Assembly: GCF_009789075.1 (NCBI RefSeq)
Contig: NZ_WNXQ01000008.1
Coordinates: forward strand, 117,051 to 181,050
DNA from: Pseudooceanicola pacificus
Lineage (GTDB): Bacteria; Pseudomonadota; Alphaproteobacteria; Rhodobacterales; Rhodobacteraceae
Direction: 5' to 3'
DNA length: 64,000 nucleotides
The number at the start of each line of letters is the position of its first letter. Within the stretch, counting starts at the first letter, position 1. Position numbers and translations under genes: made by a program. This document shows positions 8,039 through 16,768 of the stretch, piece by piece. The notes under the pieces were generated by a model. That model made no database searches. It saw only the letters and a list, made by a program, of their open reading frames with translations, and had not been told where the DNA came from.

Positions 8039-9027
8039 TGCGCCTTCCAGTCGCGGATGCGTTTGAGCAGATCGGCACCGAATTGCGCTTCGAAATCCGC
8101 ATTCGCCCCCGACATTGCATCGCGGAACGCGTCGCGGTTGGTGATCTCGACAACTTCGATGCCGCGCCCGCGCAGGGTTTCGATGCCCTGAGTCTCATCC
8201 TGCTCGACGCGCGTCCGGTTGGCCACAACCGCCGCTTTCGCGCCGTCCTGAACGGCCTTGCGCCCCGCATCATCGAGACCTTCGAAGAAATCGAGATTGC
8301 ACAGCAAGATGCCCGGCGAATAGACGTGGCGGGTCAGGTAGAGATGCTTTTGCATCATGTCGAGATTGTTCGAGAGGATGACCGGAATCGGGTTTTCCTG
8401 CCCGTCCACCGTGCCCTGTTGCAGCGCCGAGGGCAGTTCGGAAAAGGCCATCGGCGTCGGCAAGACACCCGCCGCCTGCCACGCTTTCATATGGACTTCG
8501 TTCTCCATCGTGCGGATTTTCATGCCGCGCATGTCCTCTGGCCCGCTGACCGTTTTCGAGCCGGTGGTCAGGTTGCGGAAACCGTTTTCGAGCCAGGCCA
8601 CGCCCTTGAGCCCGCGCGCGTCGAATTTCGCCAGAAGCTCGTCGCCGATCTCACTGTCCAGCACGCCGCGCGCATGGGCATAGCTGTCAAACAGGAACGG
8701 CACGTCGAGCACGCGTGTTTCGGGGATGAAGTTGCCCAGCGGGCCGGCCGAGCCCATGGCGCATTCCTGCGCGCCAAGCTGGGTGCTCTCGATCGCCTCG
8801 CGCTCGTTATCGACACGCTGGATGACGACGTTGATCCCGCCATCGGTCTCTTTCTCGATCGCATCCTTGAACGCAATCGCAGCGACGCCGAAATGGCTGT
8901 CGGCGGGCGAAGAATGCGTCACCGTCAACGTGGTCTGCGCCACCGCGCCCGAGATGCCAGCCGTCAGGCCCGCCGCAAGCGTGAGCGAAGCAAGCGTCGT
9001 GATCCTGGTGAGTGTCCTGTGTTTCAT
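8035..9027 (-). CDS. dctP: TRAP transporter solute-binding protein (DctP family)
   Basis: A 330-residue periplasmic binding protein. Signal peptide about residues 1-30 (LASLTLAAGLTAGISGAVAQ). The DctP fold is shown by SPADSHFGVAAIAFKDAIEKE near the N-terminus, the region around RNLTTGSKTVSGPEDMRGMK with the conserved carboxylate-binding Arg of MKIRTMEN, and FSELPSALQQGTVDGQENP. It is therefore expected to bind a carboxylate. The ribosome site GGGAGGA is 10 bases before the ATG. It follows the aldehyde dehydrogenase gene after 63 bp in the same operon. Confidence 0.9.
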   Translation of the reverse strand: MKHRTLTRITTLASLTLAAGLTAGISGAVAQTTLTVTHSSPADSHFGVAAIAFKDAIEKETDGGINVVIQRVDNEREAIESTQLGAQECAMGSAGPLGNFIPETRVLDVPFLFDSYAHARGVLDSEIGDELLAKFDARGLKGVAWLENGFRNLTTGSKTVSGPEDMRGMKIRTMENEVHMKAWQAAGVLPTPMAFSELPSALQQGTVDGQENPIPVILSNNLDMMQKHLYLTRHVYSPGILLCNLDFFEGLDDAGRKAVQDGAKAAVVANRTRVEQDETQGIETLRGRGIEVVEITNRDAFRDAMSGANADFEAQFGADLLKRIRDWKAQ

Positions 9028-9090
9028 TCTGGTCGTCCTCCCATTTAAACCGCCCGAGGCCGCCTTGGGCCGCGGGCCTCCTCCCGCGCC

Positions 9091-10614
9091 TTAGCGCAGA
9101 TCCTCGGGCAACAGCGCCGTTGGAAAATTCTGATAGCTGACGGGGCGCAGGAACCGCCGGATGGACAGCGTGCCCACGGACGTTGCGCCAAAATTGGTCG
9201 AAGCCGGATAGGGACCGCCGTGGACCATCGCGTCCACCACCTCGACCCCGGTCGGGAAGCCGTTCACCAGCACCCGCCCGGCTTTGCGTTCGAGGATCGG
9301 CGCAAGGCTCTGCGCCGCCGTCAGATCGCCGTCATCCATATGCAGCGTCATCGTGAGCTGACCGTCGAAGCCTTTGGCAAGGCGCTGCAAATCGGCAAGA
9401 TCGCGGGCCCGCACCACCAGCCCGAGCGGCCCAAACACCTCCTCGTGCAAGCCGTGATCTTGCTGGAACTGATCGCCCGTGACCTCGTAAAGGCCGGGCG
9501 TCGCATGGCGCCCTTCGGAAGTGCTGGCGAAAACCGGCCTGGCCGCGCTGTCTGCGATGCGCGCTTGTCCCGCGTGGTATGCCTGGGCAATCCCGGGCGT
9601 GAGCATCGGCTGCGGCGCGACTTGCGCCAGCGCCTCGGCTGCGCTCGCGACAAAGTCCTGCGCCGCGGGCGTGTCGAGAACGACCGCAATGCCGGGATTG
9701 GTGCAGAACTGCCCCACGCCCATCGTCAAAGAGCCGGCCCAGCCCCGCCCCAGCTCGCCCCCGCGCGCGGCCATCGCCTGGGGCAAGATGAACATCGGGT
9801 TCACCGACCCCAACTCGCCGAAAAACGGGATCGGCTCGGGGCGCTGCGCACAGAGGTCAAACAGGGCCCTTCCGCCCGCAAGGCTGCCGGTGAAGCCCAC
9901 CGCCTTGACCAGCGGATGCTGCACCAGCGCCGAGCCAACCGCGCGATTGCCGCCCTGGATCAGGCTGAACACTCCGGGATGCAGCTTGCTGCGCAGGATC
10001 GCGGCATGGATGGCCTCGGCGATGACCTCGCTGGTTCCCGGATGTGCCGAATGGCCCTTGACCACCACCGGACAGCCCGCCGCCAGCGCCGCCGCCGTAT
10101 CGCCGCCCGCCGTCGAAAAGGCGAGCGGGAAATTCGACGCGCCGAACACCGCGACGGGGCCCACCGGGCGCTCCATCAGCCGGATATCGGGGCGCGGACC
10201 CGCCGCGCGTTCGGGCAGGGCTGCGTCATGGCGGCGGTCGAGATAGTCGCCCTTGCGGATATGGGTCGCAAACAGCTGCAACTGGCCCACCGTGCGCCCG
10301 CGCTCGCCCTGCAGACGCGCCACCGGTAGGCCGGTTTCCTGCGTCCCGATCAAGGTGATTATCTCGGCCCGCGCCTCGATCTCCTTGGCAATCGCGTCAA
10401 GAAAATCCGCCCGCTCGGCGCGGGTGGAATAGCCATAGCTCCAGAACGCCTCCTCGGCCGCCTCGGCCGCCTGATCGACCAGGTCAACCGTCCCCGAACT
10501 GAATGCCCGCACGGGCCCATGCGCCGGCTCGCTGCGGAAGGTCGCCCCGCAAGCAACCCAAGAACCGGCAATCAAGTGCTTGCCGTGGAAGGAACGGTCG
10601 CCGAGATCGGTCAT
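9091..10614 (-). CDS. NADP-type aldehyde dehydrogenase (2,5-dioxovalerate/KGSA dehydrogenase-like)
   Basis: A 507-residue aldehyde dehydrogenase of the long bacterial subgroup that includes alpha-ketoglutarate semialdehyde dehydrogenases. Visible residues: substrate/cofactor motif VFGASNFPLAFSTAGGDTA, general-base Glu in PFFGELGSVNP and nucleophile Cys in GVGQFCTNPG. The ATG at 10614 was chosen over an upstream in-frame start because AGGGGAG lies 8 bases before it and the protein then begins HGKHLIAGSW as family members do. It sits between an Fe-alcohol dehydrogenase (126 bp upstream) and a TRAP system. Next to dld, a role as lactaldehyde or other hydroxyaldehyde dehydrogenase is possible; the KGSA reading rests on family resemblance. 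Confidence 0.85.
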   Translation of the reverse strand: MTDLGDRSFHGKHLIAGSWVACGATFRSEPAHGPVRAFSSGTVDLVDQAAEAAEEAFWSYGYSTRAERADFLDAIAKEIEARAEIITLIGTQETGLPVARLQGERGRTVGQLQLFATHIRKGDYLDRRHDAALPERAAGPRPDIRLMERPVGPVAVFGASNFPLAFSTAGGDTAAALAAGCPVVVKGHSAHPGTSEVIAEAIHAAILRSKLHPGVFSLIQGGNRAVGSALVQHPLVKAVGFTGSLAGGRALFDLCAQRPEPIPFFGELGSVNPMFILPQAMAARGGELGRGWAGSLTMGVGQFCTNPGIAVVLDTPAAQDFVASAAEALAQVAPQPMLTPGIAQAYHAGQARIADSAARPVFASTSEGRHATPGLYEVTGDQFQQDHGLHEEVFGPLGLVVRARDLADLQRLAKGFDGQLTMTLHMDDGDLTAAQSLAPILERKAGRVLVNGFPTGVEVVDAMVHGGPYPASTNFGATSVGTLSIRRFLRPVSYQNFPTALLPEDLR

Positions 10615-10740
10615 GAGATGGCTCCCCTGGGATAGGGCACGGCTCCGCCCGCACCGCCCCGTGGGGACGGCATCGGAGACATGCAAATGCCTGAAGAAAG
10701 AACCGCGGCCCCGCCGGGCACGCGCGGCCCTCTCGAAGTG

Positions 10741-11877
10741 TCAGAACGCGGCGGTCAGCATCCTTTGGTAATCCTGCGCACTGGCCTCAATCGGGTTGGT
10801 CTTGTGGCTGTGGTCCGCCAGCGCCCCGGTGATGATCCGCTCGAACAGATCCTCGGTCACCCCAAGCTCGGACAACCGCGTCGGCAGGCCGATTGCCAGC
10901 GTGCGGTCATGAATGGCCTTCCCGATCTCGTCGCCCGAGCCAAGCCCCATGGCGCGCGCCAGATGCGCGTATTTATCCTCTTGGATTGCCGTAGGCGCGG
11001 CGCGGTTGAAATCAATCACCGCGGGCATGAAGATCGCGTTGAGCGTGCCGTGATGCAGCCGCGGATTGATCCCGCCGAGCGCATGGCTGAGGCTGTGAAC
11101 ACAGCCCAGACCCTTTTGGAACGCCATCGCCCCCATCGTCGCGGCCATCGCCATATTCGCCCGCGCGTCCTTGTTGCCCGGCTCTTGCGTCGCGGCCTCG
11201 ACATGCGCCCAACCGCGCCGCAGCCCTTCCAGCGCAATCCCGTCGGCGGGCGGGTTGAAGGACGGGGCCAGATAGGTCTCGATGCAATGCGAAATCGCAT
11301 CCATCCCCGTCGCCGCCGTCAGCATCGGCGGCAGGGTCAGGGTCAGGTCAGGATCCACAATGGCCGCTTTGGGTACCAGATAGGGCGACAGCAGCCCGAC
11401 CTTGCGCCCATCCGCAAGAATGATGATCGCGCCGCGGCCAACTTCGCTGCCGGTGCCTGCCGTTGTCGGAATGGCGATGATCGGCTTGGTCTTGGCGGTG
11501 ATTTTTTCACCCCCACCCTCGATTGCCGCATAGGTTTTCAGCGCGCCGCCATGCGCCGCAAGGATCGCGACCGCCTTGGCCAGGTCGAGCGCGGAACCGC
11601 CCCCGACCGCGATGATCCCATCGGCCCCCGAACGGGTGAACACCTCGGTCGCGGCATGAGCGGCAGCCTCGTTCGGATTGCCGGGCGTGTCGTCATAGAC
11701 CGCCACGGGCGCCGCTCCGAGGATGGTTTCGATCCTTTCGATCAACCCGAGCTGGCGCACCCCCTTATCGGTGACAACCATCGGTCGCGCGATTCCTGCC
11801 AACGTCAGTTCCGACGTCAAAGTCGCAAGTTCGCCGTACCCGAACTGGATGCGCGTCACGTAGTTGATGAGCCCCAT
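10741..11877 (-). CDS. Iron-containing alcohol dehydrogenase
   Basis: A 378-residue group III (Fe-dependent) alcohol dehydrogenase. The Rossmann-type part contains GADGIIAVGGGSALDLAKAVA and IPTTAGTGSEV. The metal site is shown by GMDAISHCIE and by CVHSLSHALGG followed by LHHGTLNAIF, giving the expected histidines. The ATG at 11877 has GGGGAGGG 7 bases upstream; an in-frame ATG 11 codons earlier lacks this. It is the first gene of the minus-strand operon and is divergent from a LysR gene. Likely NAD(P)-linked oxidation of a diol or primary alcohol to an aldehyde for the next enzyme (FucO/GbsB-like role); exact substrate unknown. Confidence 0.88.
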   Translation of the reverse strand: MGLINYVTRIQFGYGELATLTSELTLAGIARPMVVTDKGVRQLGLIERIETILGAAPVAVYDDTPGNPNEAAAHAATEVFTRSGADGIIAVGGGSALDLAKAVAILAAHGGALKTYAAIEGGGEKITAKTKPIIAIPTTAGTGSEVGRGAIIILADGRKVGLLSPYLVPKAAIVDPDLTLTLPPMLTAATGMDAISHCIETYLAPSFNPPADGIALEGLRRGWAHVEAATQEPGNKDARANMAMAATMGAMAFQKGLGCVHSLSHALGGINPRLHHGTLNAIFMPAVIDFNRAAPTAIQEDKYAHLARAMGLGSGDEIGKAIHDRTLAIGLPTRLSELGVTEDLFERIITGALADHSHKTNPIEASAQDYQRMLTAAF

Positions 11878-12034
11878 AAATACCCTCCCCGTGGTATTCC
11901 AAAAAAGCATCCCAAAAGCGTCGCCCTGATTTACAGAACGCCGAAATTATGGTCGTTTCAGCATAATAAAGCGCAAACACTTCGCGTAAATCCGCAATCT
12001 TCCGATATAGGTATAACAAAAAGGAAACTGTCAG
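11878..12034. promoter_or_regulatory. Divergent promoter region with a LysR-type operator candidate
   Basis: A 157-bp gap, clearly more AT-rich than its surroundings, between the Fe-alcohol dehydrogenase operon and the LysR gene. It contains ATTATG (11946-11951) and CATAAT (11962-11967), an inverted repeat with a 10-base spacer, including the T-N11-A core typical of LysR binding sites. The position suits joint control of both directions by the LysR protein. Confidence 0.55.
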
Positions 12035-12943
12035 ATGAGCCGCCGCCCTCTTGTCAGGCTGTCGCTGCGCCATATGCTGCTGATTTCGTCCATTGATGAC
12101 AGCGGCTCGCTCAAACGCGCCTCCGAACTGATCGCGATGAGCCAGCCGCGCGCGACAAAGGCGCTGCAAGAGGCCGAAGCGCTGACGGGCAAGAAGCTCT
12201 TTCACCGCACCAATCGCGGGCTGACCCCCACCGCGGCGGGCGATTGCGTGATCCGCAACGCAAAGACGATGCTGGCGCAACTGGGCAAGCTGGAGCTGGA
12301 GCTTGACGCCATCACCGCCGGCAACTGGAGCAGGCTGCGCATTGGCACGATCATGGGCGCGGTGCCCATTCTGAACGAGGTCATCCAGCAGCACCTCACG
12401 CGCTACCCGCAGACCTCCTTCGAGATTATCGAGGACAGCAGTGCCGAGCTTCTGCGCCAGCTTGATCGCGGTCTGCTCGATCTGGTGATCGGGCGCAGCT
12501 CGGTCAGCGCCACGCCGCAGCTTTATCATGTGACCGCCTTTCACGATGAACAGCTGGCCGTCGTTGCCAATCCGGCGCATCCTCTGGTCGGCCGGGAGCG
12601 GATCCAGCTGGAGGATCTCGCGGAGTCGCGCTGGATTGTCTACGAGGCAGGGATGCCGATGCGACTGTCGCTGGAGCAGGAATACCGCCGGGCGGGCCTG
12701 GCATTTCCGCTGGCCCTGCTGGAGACACGTTCCGCGCTTGCGACAATGACTCTCATCCAGGGGGATCCGAATATGGTGGCGTTGCTGTCAAGCGATGTCG
12801 CCGAGTTCTTCGTCACGTTCGGTGCGGCCTGCACGCTTCCGATGCAGCTGGAATGGAAAAGCGACCCCTACGAAGTCATCACCCGCAGATCTCACGATCT
12901 GCCGGAATACGCCCTTCATTTCATCAAGAAACTTGTCGGCTGA
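12035..12943 (+). CDS. LysR-family transcriptional regulator
   Basis: A 302-residue LysR protein. The N-terminal helix-turn-helix is at about residues 14-75 (GSLKRASELIAMSQPRATKALQEAE, then GKKLFHRTNRGLTPTAAGD); the substrate-binding domain begins at about residue 95 (RLRIGTIMGAVPILNEVI). It belongs to the branch with GbpR/CbnR-like HTH wording. Read divergently from the Fe-ADH/ALDH/TRAP/dld operon across a 157-bp gap carrying a LysR-like inverted repeat, so it most likely controls that operon. The ribosome site AAGGAAA precedes the ATG by about 8 bases. Confidence 0.9.
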   Translation: MSRRPLVRLSLRHMLLISSIDDSGSLKRASELIAMSQPRATKALQEAEALTGKKLFHRTNRGLTPTAAGDCVIRNAKTMLAQLGKLELELDAITAGNWSRLRIGTIMGAVPILNEVIQQHLTRYPQTSFEIIEDSSAELLRQLDRGLLDLVIGRSSVSATPQLYHVTAFHDEQLAVVANPAHPLVGRERIQLEDLAESRWIVYEAGMPMRLSLEQEYRRAGLAFPLALLETRSALATMTLIQGDPNMVALLSSDVAEFFVTFGAACTLPMQLEWKSDPYEVITRRSHDLPEYALHFIKKLVG

Positions 12944-13042
12944 CGCCTGTAATGCCCGGCGTCGGCCGCGCCGCGCCACGTGCCGATGCGGGCAGGGCCC
13001 GGCACCCCGAAGGGGCATAGCGGCACAAGGCTTTCGCCGGTG

Positions 13043-13813
13043 TCACTTGCCCTTCAGGCGACGCACCGCGTCCGCCGACGCCCCGGCCAGCAGCGCGATA
13101 TCGGAAGGTCCGGTGACCATGTTCCAGCCATTCCCGGCCATCTTCGCCGTGTGATCGACCGTCAGGTTGTGCACCGCCGCAAAGCGGCCTGCCTGCTGCA
13201 CCGTCTTGCGAATGTCGTCCACGGCGGCGATGACCGTGGGATCGCTCGGCTCTCCGGTCGGCTGACCGATCAGCGTCAGGCTCAGATCCGCCGGGCCGAC
13301 ATAGACACCCGAAATCCCGTCGACCGCGAGGATCTCAGGCAGGGCCGCCAGCGCCTCGCGCGTTTCGATCATCGCGAGGATCAGCAGACTGTCAGAGGTT
13401 TCTTTCCAGTAGTCGGCGCCAAAGGCCAACCGCGCCCGGACCGGCCCGAAGCTGCGTTCGCCGCGCGGCGCATAATGGGCGGCGGCGGCCAGCCTGCGGG
13501 CATCCTTGGCCGAGTTGATCATCGGGCAGATGATCCCTTCGAACCCGTCGTCCAGCAGGCGCGAGATCATCGCGACGTCGTTCCAGGCCGGGCGCGCCAG
13601 AAGCGGCACCCCCAGACCCGAGGCCGTACGTGCCAGCGTGCGCGCCTGGGTCAGGTCGATCTGCCCGTGCTGCAGGTCGAGCGTCACACAGTCCCAGCCA
13701 TGCGCCGCCATCGCTTCGAGCACGGCGGGTTCGGGGGTCATCATCCAGCCGTTCAGCACAGGCCGGCCCCCGGCCCTGGCCTCGGCGAGGGCGTCGCGCA
13801 GTCTCTTCGTCAT
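13043..13813 (-). CDS. HpcH/HpaI-family aldolase
   Basis: A 256-residue class II pyruvate aldolase of the HpaI/GarL fold. Matching features: GWDCVTLDLQHGQIDL at the position of the usual D-x-E-H motif, PMINSAKDARRLAAAAHYAP, GERSFGP, and metal-ligand Glu and Asp in LAMIETREAL and GPADLS. The usual acidic residue of the DxEH motif is Gln (DLQH), seen in some members. Likely splits a 2-oxo-4-hydroxy acid into pyruvate and an aldehyde. It is the last gene of the six-gene minus-strand operon and overlaps the upstream amidohydrolase by 4 bp. It is the natural partner of the HpaH-like hydratase encoded in the same operon. Confidence 0.88.
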   Translation of the reverse strand: MTKRLRDALAEARAGGRPVLNGWMMTPEPAVLEAMAAHGWDCVTLDLQHGQIDLTQARTLARTASGLGVPLLARPAWNDVAMISRLLDDGFEGIICPMINSAKDARRLAAAAHYAPRGERSFGPVRARLAFGADYWKETSDSLLILAMIETREALAALPEILAVDGISGVYVGPADLSLTLIGQPTGEPSDPTVIAAVDDIRKTVQQAGRFAAVHNLTVDHTAKMAGNGWNMVTGPSDIALLAGASADAVRRLKGK

Positions 13814-14694
13814 GAGGCAACCGGATCGAAGCCGAAAAGCTTGGCGGGATTGTCGACCAGGATCCGTTTGCGCATCGCCTCGTCCGGGGCGTAGCGGTAG
13901 AACAGTTCCAGCAGGTCCGCGTCGTTCGGCGGCTGCTTTTTCGACACGGGGTGCGGCCAGTCCGACGCCCAGACACAGCGCTCGGGCGCATGGTCGATCA
14001 GCGCCTGTGCCAGCGGCACCACGTCGTCATAGGGCGCACCGGCGGCCGAGACCTTTTCGCCAAGCGACAGCATCACCCAGACATTGCCGCGGTCGAGCTG
14101 CTTTTTCAGGGCCACGATATTTTCGTCGTTCACGCCCTTGGAGGCATCCGCCCGGCCCATGTGGTCGATCAGGATCGGAATGTCGACATCCGCGAATTTC
14201 CCGACGTGCTGGGCGATGCCGGTCTGTTCGGGCTGGACCTTCATGTACCAGCCCATGTCGCGCAGCTTGTCCGTGGCGGCCTTGAAGTCGTCGTCGCTCA
14301 GCACCGCGCCAAGCGCCTCGCGGAAGCTGAAGCGCGCACCGTTGATCCCGGCGTCGTTCAGTTTCCGCAGATAGGCGTCGTCCTTTTCCGCAAAGACCAG
14401 CGCGTTGGCGCAGCCCTTGTAGTTCGGGCCGAGGGCGTCCAGCGCATCCAGAACCACCTGGTGATCCGCGCCATAGGTCGTCGTCTGCACGATGATCCCG
14501 CGGTCGATTCCCAGCTGGTCGTGCACGTGTTTCGCCCGTTCCCAGGTGGCCGAAGGCATGTGATAGGCGGCACCGGGGCGGGTCGGATAGGTGTCCGGGT
14601 CGCCCAGCACGTGGAACTGACTGTCGATCGTGCCGGCGGGCGGCAGGACGGCGGGGCGGCGCGGGGTCGGATGGAACGGGTAATAATCGGGCAT
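13810..14694 (-). CDS. Amidohydrolase-superfamily TIM-barrel lactonase/isomerase (COG3618 type)
   Basis: A 294-residue amidohydrolase of the group holding 2-pyrone-4,6-dicarboxylate lactonase and D-galactarolactone isomerase. Visible: start of barrel PAGTIDSQFHVLGDP, where the usual H-x-H is Q-F-H (as in galactarolactone-isomerase-like members); VQTTTYGADHQVV; ILIDHMGRAD with the conserved His after strand 5; and CVWASDWPHP with the conserved Asp of strand 8. The missing first metal-ligand His suggests reduced or no metal dependence. It probably opens or isomerises a lactone. Gap to the RidA gene upstream is 12 bp; overlap with the aldolase gene is 4 bp. Substrate unknown. Confidence 0.85.
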   Translation of the reverse strand: MPDYYPFHPTPRRPAVLPPAGTIDSQFHVLGDPDTYPTRPGAAYHMPSATWERAKHVHDQLGIDRGIIVQTTTYGADHQVVLDALDALGPNYKGCANALVFAEKDDAYLRKLNDAGINGARFSFREALGAVLSDDDFKAATDKLRDMGWYMKVQPEQTGIAQHVGKFADVDIPILIDHMGRADASKGVNDENIVALKKQLDRGNVWVMLSLGEKVSAAGAPYDDVVPLAQALIDHAPERCVWASDWPHPVSKKQPPNDADLLELFYRYAPDEAMRKRILVDNPAKLFGFDPVAS

Positions 14695-14706
14695 GGTCTT
14701 GACTCC

Positions 14707-15093
14707 TTACGGCGCCGCGTAGGCGGTCACGTTGCACTGGATGAGCTTTCCGTTGTCGAGGTCGGCCTGCATCGCCTGCCGCACGGGGCGGTCATCGGGA
14801 TCGGGGAACATCGCCTCCCATTCGGCGTTGAGCGGGCCGCGCTGCGACCGGTCCAGCAGCAGGACATCCAGCTTCAGGACGTTGTCCGGCCCCATACCGG
14901 CCTCTTCCAGGATCCGCGACAGGTGCACGAACATCAGGCGGGTCTGTTCCTCCAGACCCTCCGCCGCCTTGCCCGTTGCCGGATCGAGGCCGTAGATGAT
15001 GCCGCTCATCAGCAGCCCGTCGATGACGGCGGCCGCCGGGATCGGGTTCTTGTGCGAGAAATCCTTCAGGTAGATGCTGCGACGTTTGCCCAT
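14707..15093 (-). CDS. RidA/YjgF/UK114-family protein
   Basis: A 128-residue Rid-family protein (usual length about 125-145). Matching features are KNPIPAAAVIDGLLMSGIIYGLDPATG and LSRILEEAGMGPDNVLKLDVLL, then FPDPDDRPVRQAMQADLDNGKLIQCNVTAY, where the Arg of DRPVRQ lies near the family's active-site Arg. Rid proteins hydrolyse reactive enamines/imines; 2-aminomuconate deaminase belongs to the same superfamily. Set between a hydratase and a lactonase-like amidohydrolase (12 bp gaps on both sides), it points to an enamine or imine intermediate, and so to a nitrogen-containing substrate. That reading is inference. Confidence 0.85.
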   Translation of the reverse strand: MGKRRSIYLKDFSHKNPIPAAAVIDGLLMSGIIYGLDPATGKAAEGLEEQTRLMFVHLSRILEEAGMGPDNVLKLDVLLLDRSQRGPLNAEWEAMFPDPDDRPVRQAMQADLDNGKLIQCNVTAYAAP

Positions 15094-15105
15094 CTTCGCT
15101 CCTCC

Positions 15106-15909
15106 TCAGGTGAAATGGCAGGACACGGTGCCAAGCGGCCCATAGTCGGCGGTAAAGGTATCGCCCTTGCGGGCGTCGATCGGGCGGATGAAGGAGCCAG
15201 CCAGGATCACCTGCCCGGCCTTCAGCGTGACGCCCCAGGGATGCAGACGATTGGCGAGCCAGGCGATGCCATTGGCGGGATGGTTCAGCACCCCCGCCGC
15301 GACGCCGGTTTCCTCGACAATGCCGTTGCGCAGGACGATGGCGCTGGCGCGGCGCAGGTCGGTGTCCATCGGCCGCACGGTCAGCCCGCCGCAGATGATC
15401 GCGCTGTTGGCGGCATTGTCGGACACGGTGTCGAGCACGTTGCGCCGCCGCCCGCTGGCCGTGTCGAAGCGTTCGATCCTTGCGTCCAGCAGCTCCAGCG
15501 CCGGCGTCACGTAGGCGGTCGCGTCCAGCACGTCGTGCAGGGTGCAGCTCGGCCCCGAGAGGTCTTCGCGCAGGATGAAGGCCAGCTCTGCCTCGATCTT
15601 GGGCTCGATCAGCCGTGCGGTGTCGATCTGCGCGGCGTCGTCCAGGAACATCTCGTCGGTCAGAAAGCCGTAATCCGGCTCGTCGATCCCCACGGCCTGC
15701 TGCATCGCGCGTGAGGTCAGCCCGATCTTGTGGCCCCGTACCGTCCGGCCCTGCGCCAGCTTCAGCCCCAGCCAGGCATTCTGGATGGCATAGGCGTCGG
15801 CCATCTCCATATCCGGATAGGCGAGCGAGAGCTGGCCGATCTGGGTCGCGCTCCGCTCGGCCTCGTCCAGCTGCTGCGCGATATCGCGGACCGTGCTGTC
15901 CTCAAGCAT
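15106..15909 (-). CDS. hpaH: 2-oxo-hept-4-ene-1,7-dioate hydratase (HpaH-like)
   Basis: A 267-residue hydratase that tracks E. coli HpaH through its whole length: GHKIGLTSRAMQQAVGIDEPDYG, EPKIEAELAFIL with metal-binding Glu residues, TPALELLDARIE, DTVSDNAANSAIICGG, and EETGVAAGVLNHPANGIAWLAN. It should hydrate an enol/2-oxo-alkenedioate to the hydroxy-2-oxo acid split by the HpaI-type aldolase. It overlaps the upstream FAH gene by 8 bp. The resemblance is strong, but the related 4-oxalocrotonate decarboxylases share the fold, so the exact substrate chain length is open. Confidence 0.85.
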   Translation of the reverse strand: MLEDSTVRDIAQQLDEAERSATQIGQLSLAYPDMEMADAYAIQNAWLGLKLAQGRTVRGHKIGLTSRAMQQAVGIDEPDYGFLTDEMFLDDAAQIDTARLIEPKIEAELAFILREDLSGPSCTLHDVLDATAYVTPALELLDARIERFDTASGRRRNVLDTVSDNAANSAIICGGLTVRPMDTDLRRASAIVLRNGIVEETGVAAGVLNHPANGIAWLANRLHPWGVTLKAGQVILAGSFIRPIDARKGDTFTADYGPLGTVSCHFT

Positions 15910-16765
15910 GGCCCGTCTCCTGATCGGCGACGCCGTTGGACAGGGTGCCGATGCCCGGCACCTCGACCTCGACCACGTCGCCGGGTTTCAGCCAGATCGG
16001 CGGGTCGAACCGCACGCCCGCCCCGGTCGGGGTGCCGGTGACGATGATGTCGCCGGGCGAAAGCGTCGCGAAGGTGCTGAGGTAGGAAATCAGAAAATCG
16101 AACGGGAACATCAGGTTCGCGGTCGTGTCCTTCTGGCGGACCTCGCCATTGACGCGGGTCTGCAGCGACAGCTCGGCGCCCGGGTCCAGCTCATCCGCCG
16201 TCACGATCCAGGGGCCGATGGCGCCCGAGCGGTCGAAGTTCTTGCCCTGCGTGACATTGAACTTGCCGTGGCGCAGCCAGTCGCGGACCGTGCCCTCGTT
16301 GCAGATCGTCAGGCCGAAGATGTGATCCAGCGCAGTCTCGCGCGGGATGTCCCGGCCGCCCTTGCCGATGACCAGCGCGATCTCGCCCTCGTAATCCAGC
16401 TGTTCGGACACGCGCGGCCGTTCCAGCGGGGCGTCATGACCGACGAAGGACTGGCGCGAGCGCACGAAGAGCGACGGATACTTCGGCAGGTCCGACCCGT
16501 CCTTGTACTCGGCGTTGCGGTTGCCGTAGTTCACCCCGATGCACCAGATTTTCTCGGGCCGGTCGACGGGGATGGCATAGGTCACATCGGCCGGATCGAG
16601 CAGCGCATCGCCGGTCACGGCCTGCGCCTTGCCCAAGGCGTCCTTCTCGATCAGCTCCTGCAGGGTGGCGATCCCGTCGAGGCGGCCGTCCAGCGGGAGG
16701 ATCCCGCCCTCGGTGACGATCCCGAACCCGGGGGTTCCGTCCTTGGTATAGCTGGCAAGCTTCAC
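15902..16765 (-). CDS. Fumarylacetoacetate hydrolase-family protein
   Basis: A 287-residue FAH-fold enzyme. Visible: KIWCIGVNYGNRNAEYKD, PSLFVRSRQSFVGHDAPL, metal ligands in DYEGEIALVIGKGGRDI, GLTICNEGTVRDWLRHG, and the C-terminal IIVTGTPTGAGVRFDP plus LKPGDVVEVEVPGIGTLSN. Family members act as acylpyruvate hydrolases, as the isomerase/decarboxylase of homoprotocatechuate breakdown (HpaG) or as sugar-acid dehydratases. It is next to an HpaH homologue, so a decarboxylase/isomerase step is plausible. It is single-domain, not the fused two-domain HpaG of E. coli. Three bases separate it from the flavin reductase gene. Confidence 0.85.
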   Translation of the reverse strand: MKLASYTKDGTPGFGIVTEGGILPLDGRLDGIATLQELIEKDALGKAQAVTGDALLDPADVTYAIPVDRPEKIWCIGVNYGNRNAEYKDGSDLPKYPSLFVRSRQSFVGHDAPLERPRVSEQLDYEGEIALVIGKGGRDIPRETALDHIFGLTICNEGTVRDWLRHGKFNVTQGKNFDRSGAIGPWIVTADELDPGAELSLQTRVNGEVRQKDTTANLMFPFDFLISYLSTFATLSPGDIIVTGTPTGAGVRFDPPIWLKPGDVVEVEVPGIGTLSNGVADQETGHA

Positions 16766-16768
16766 GGA

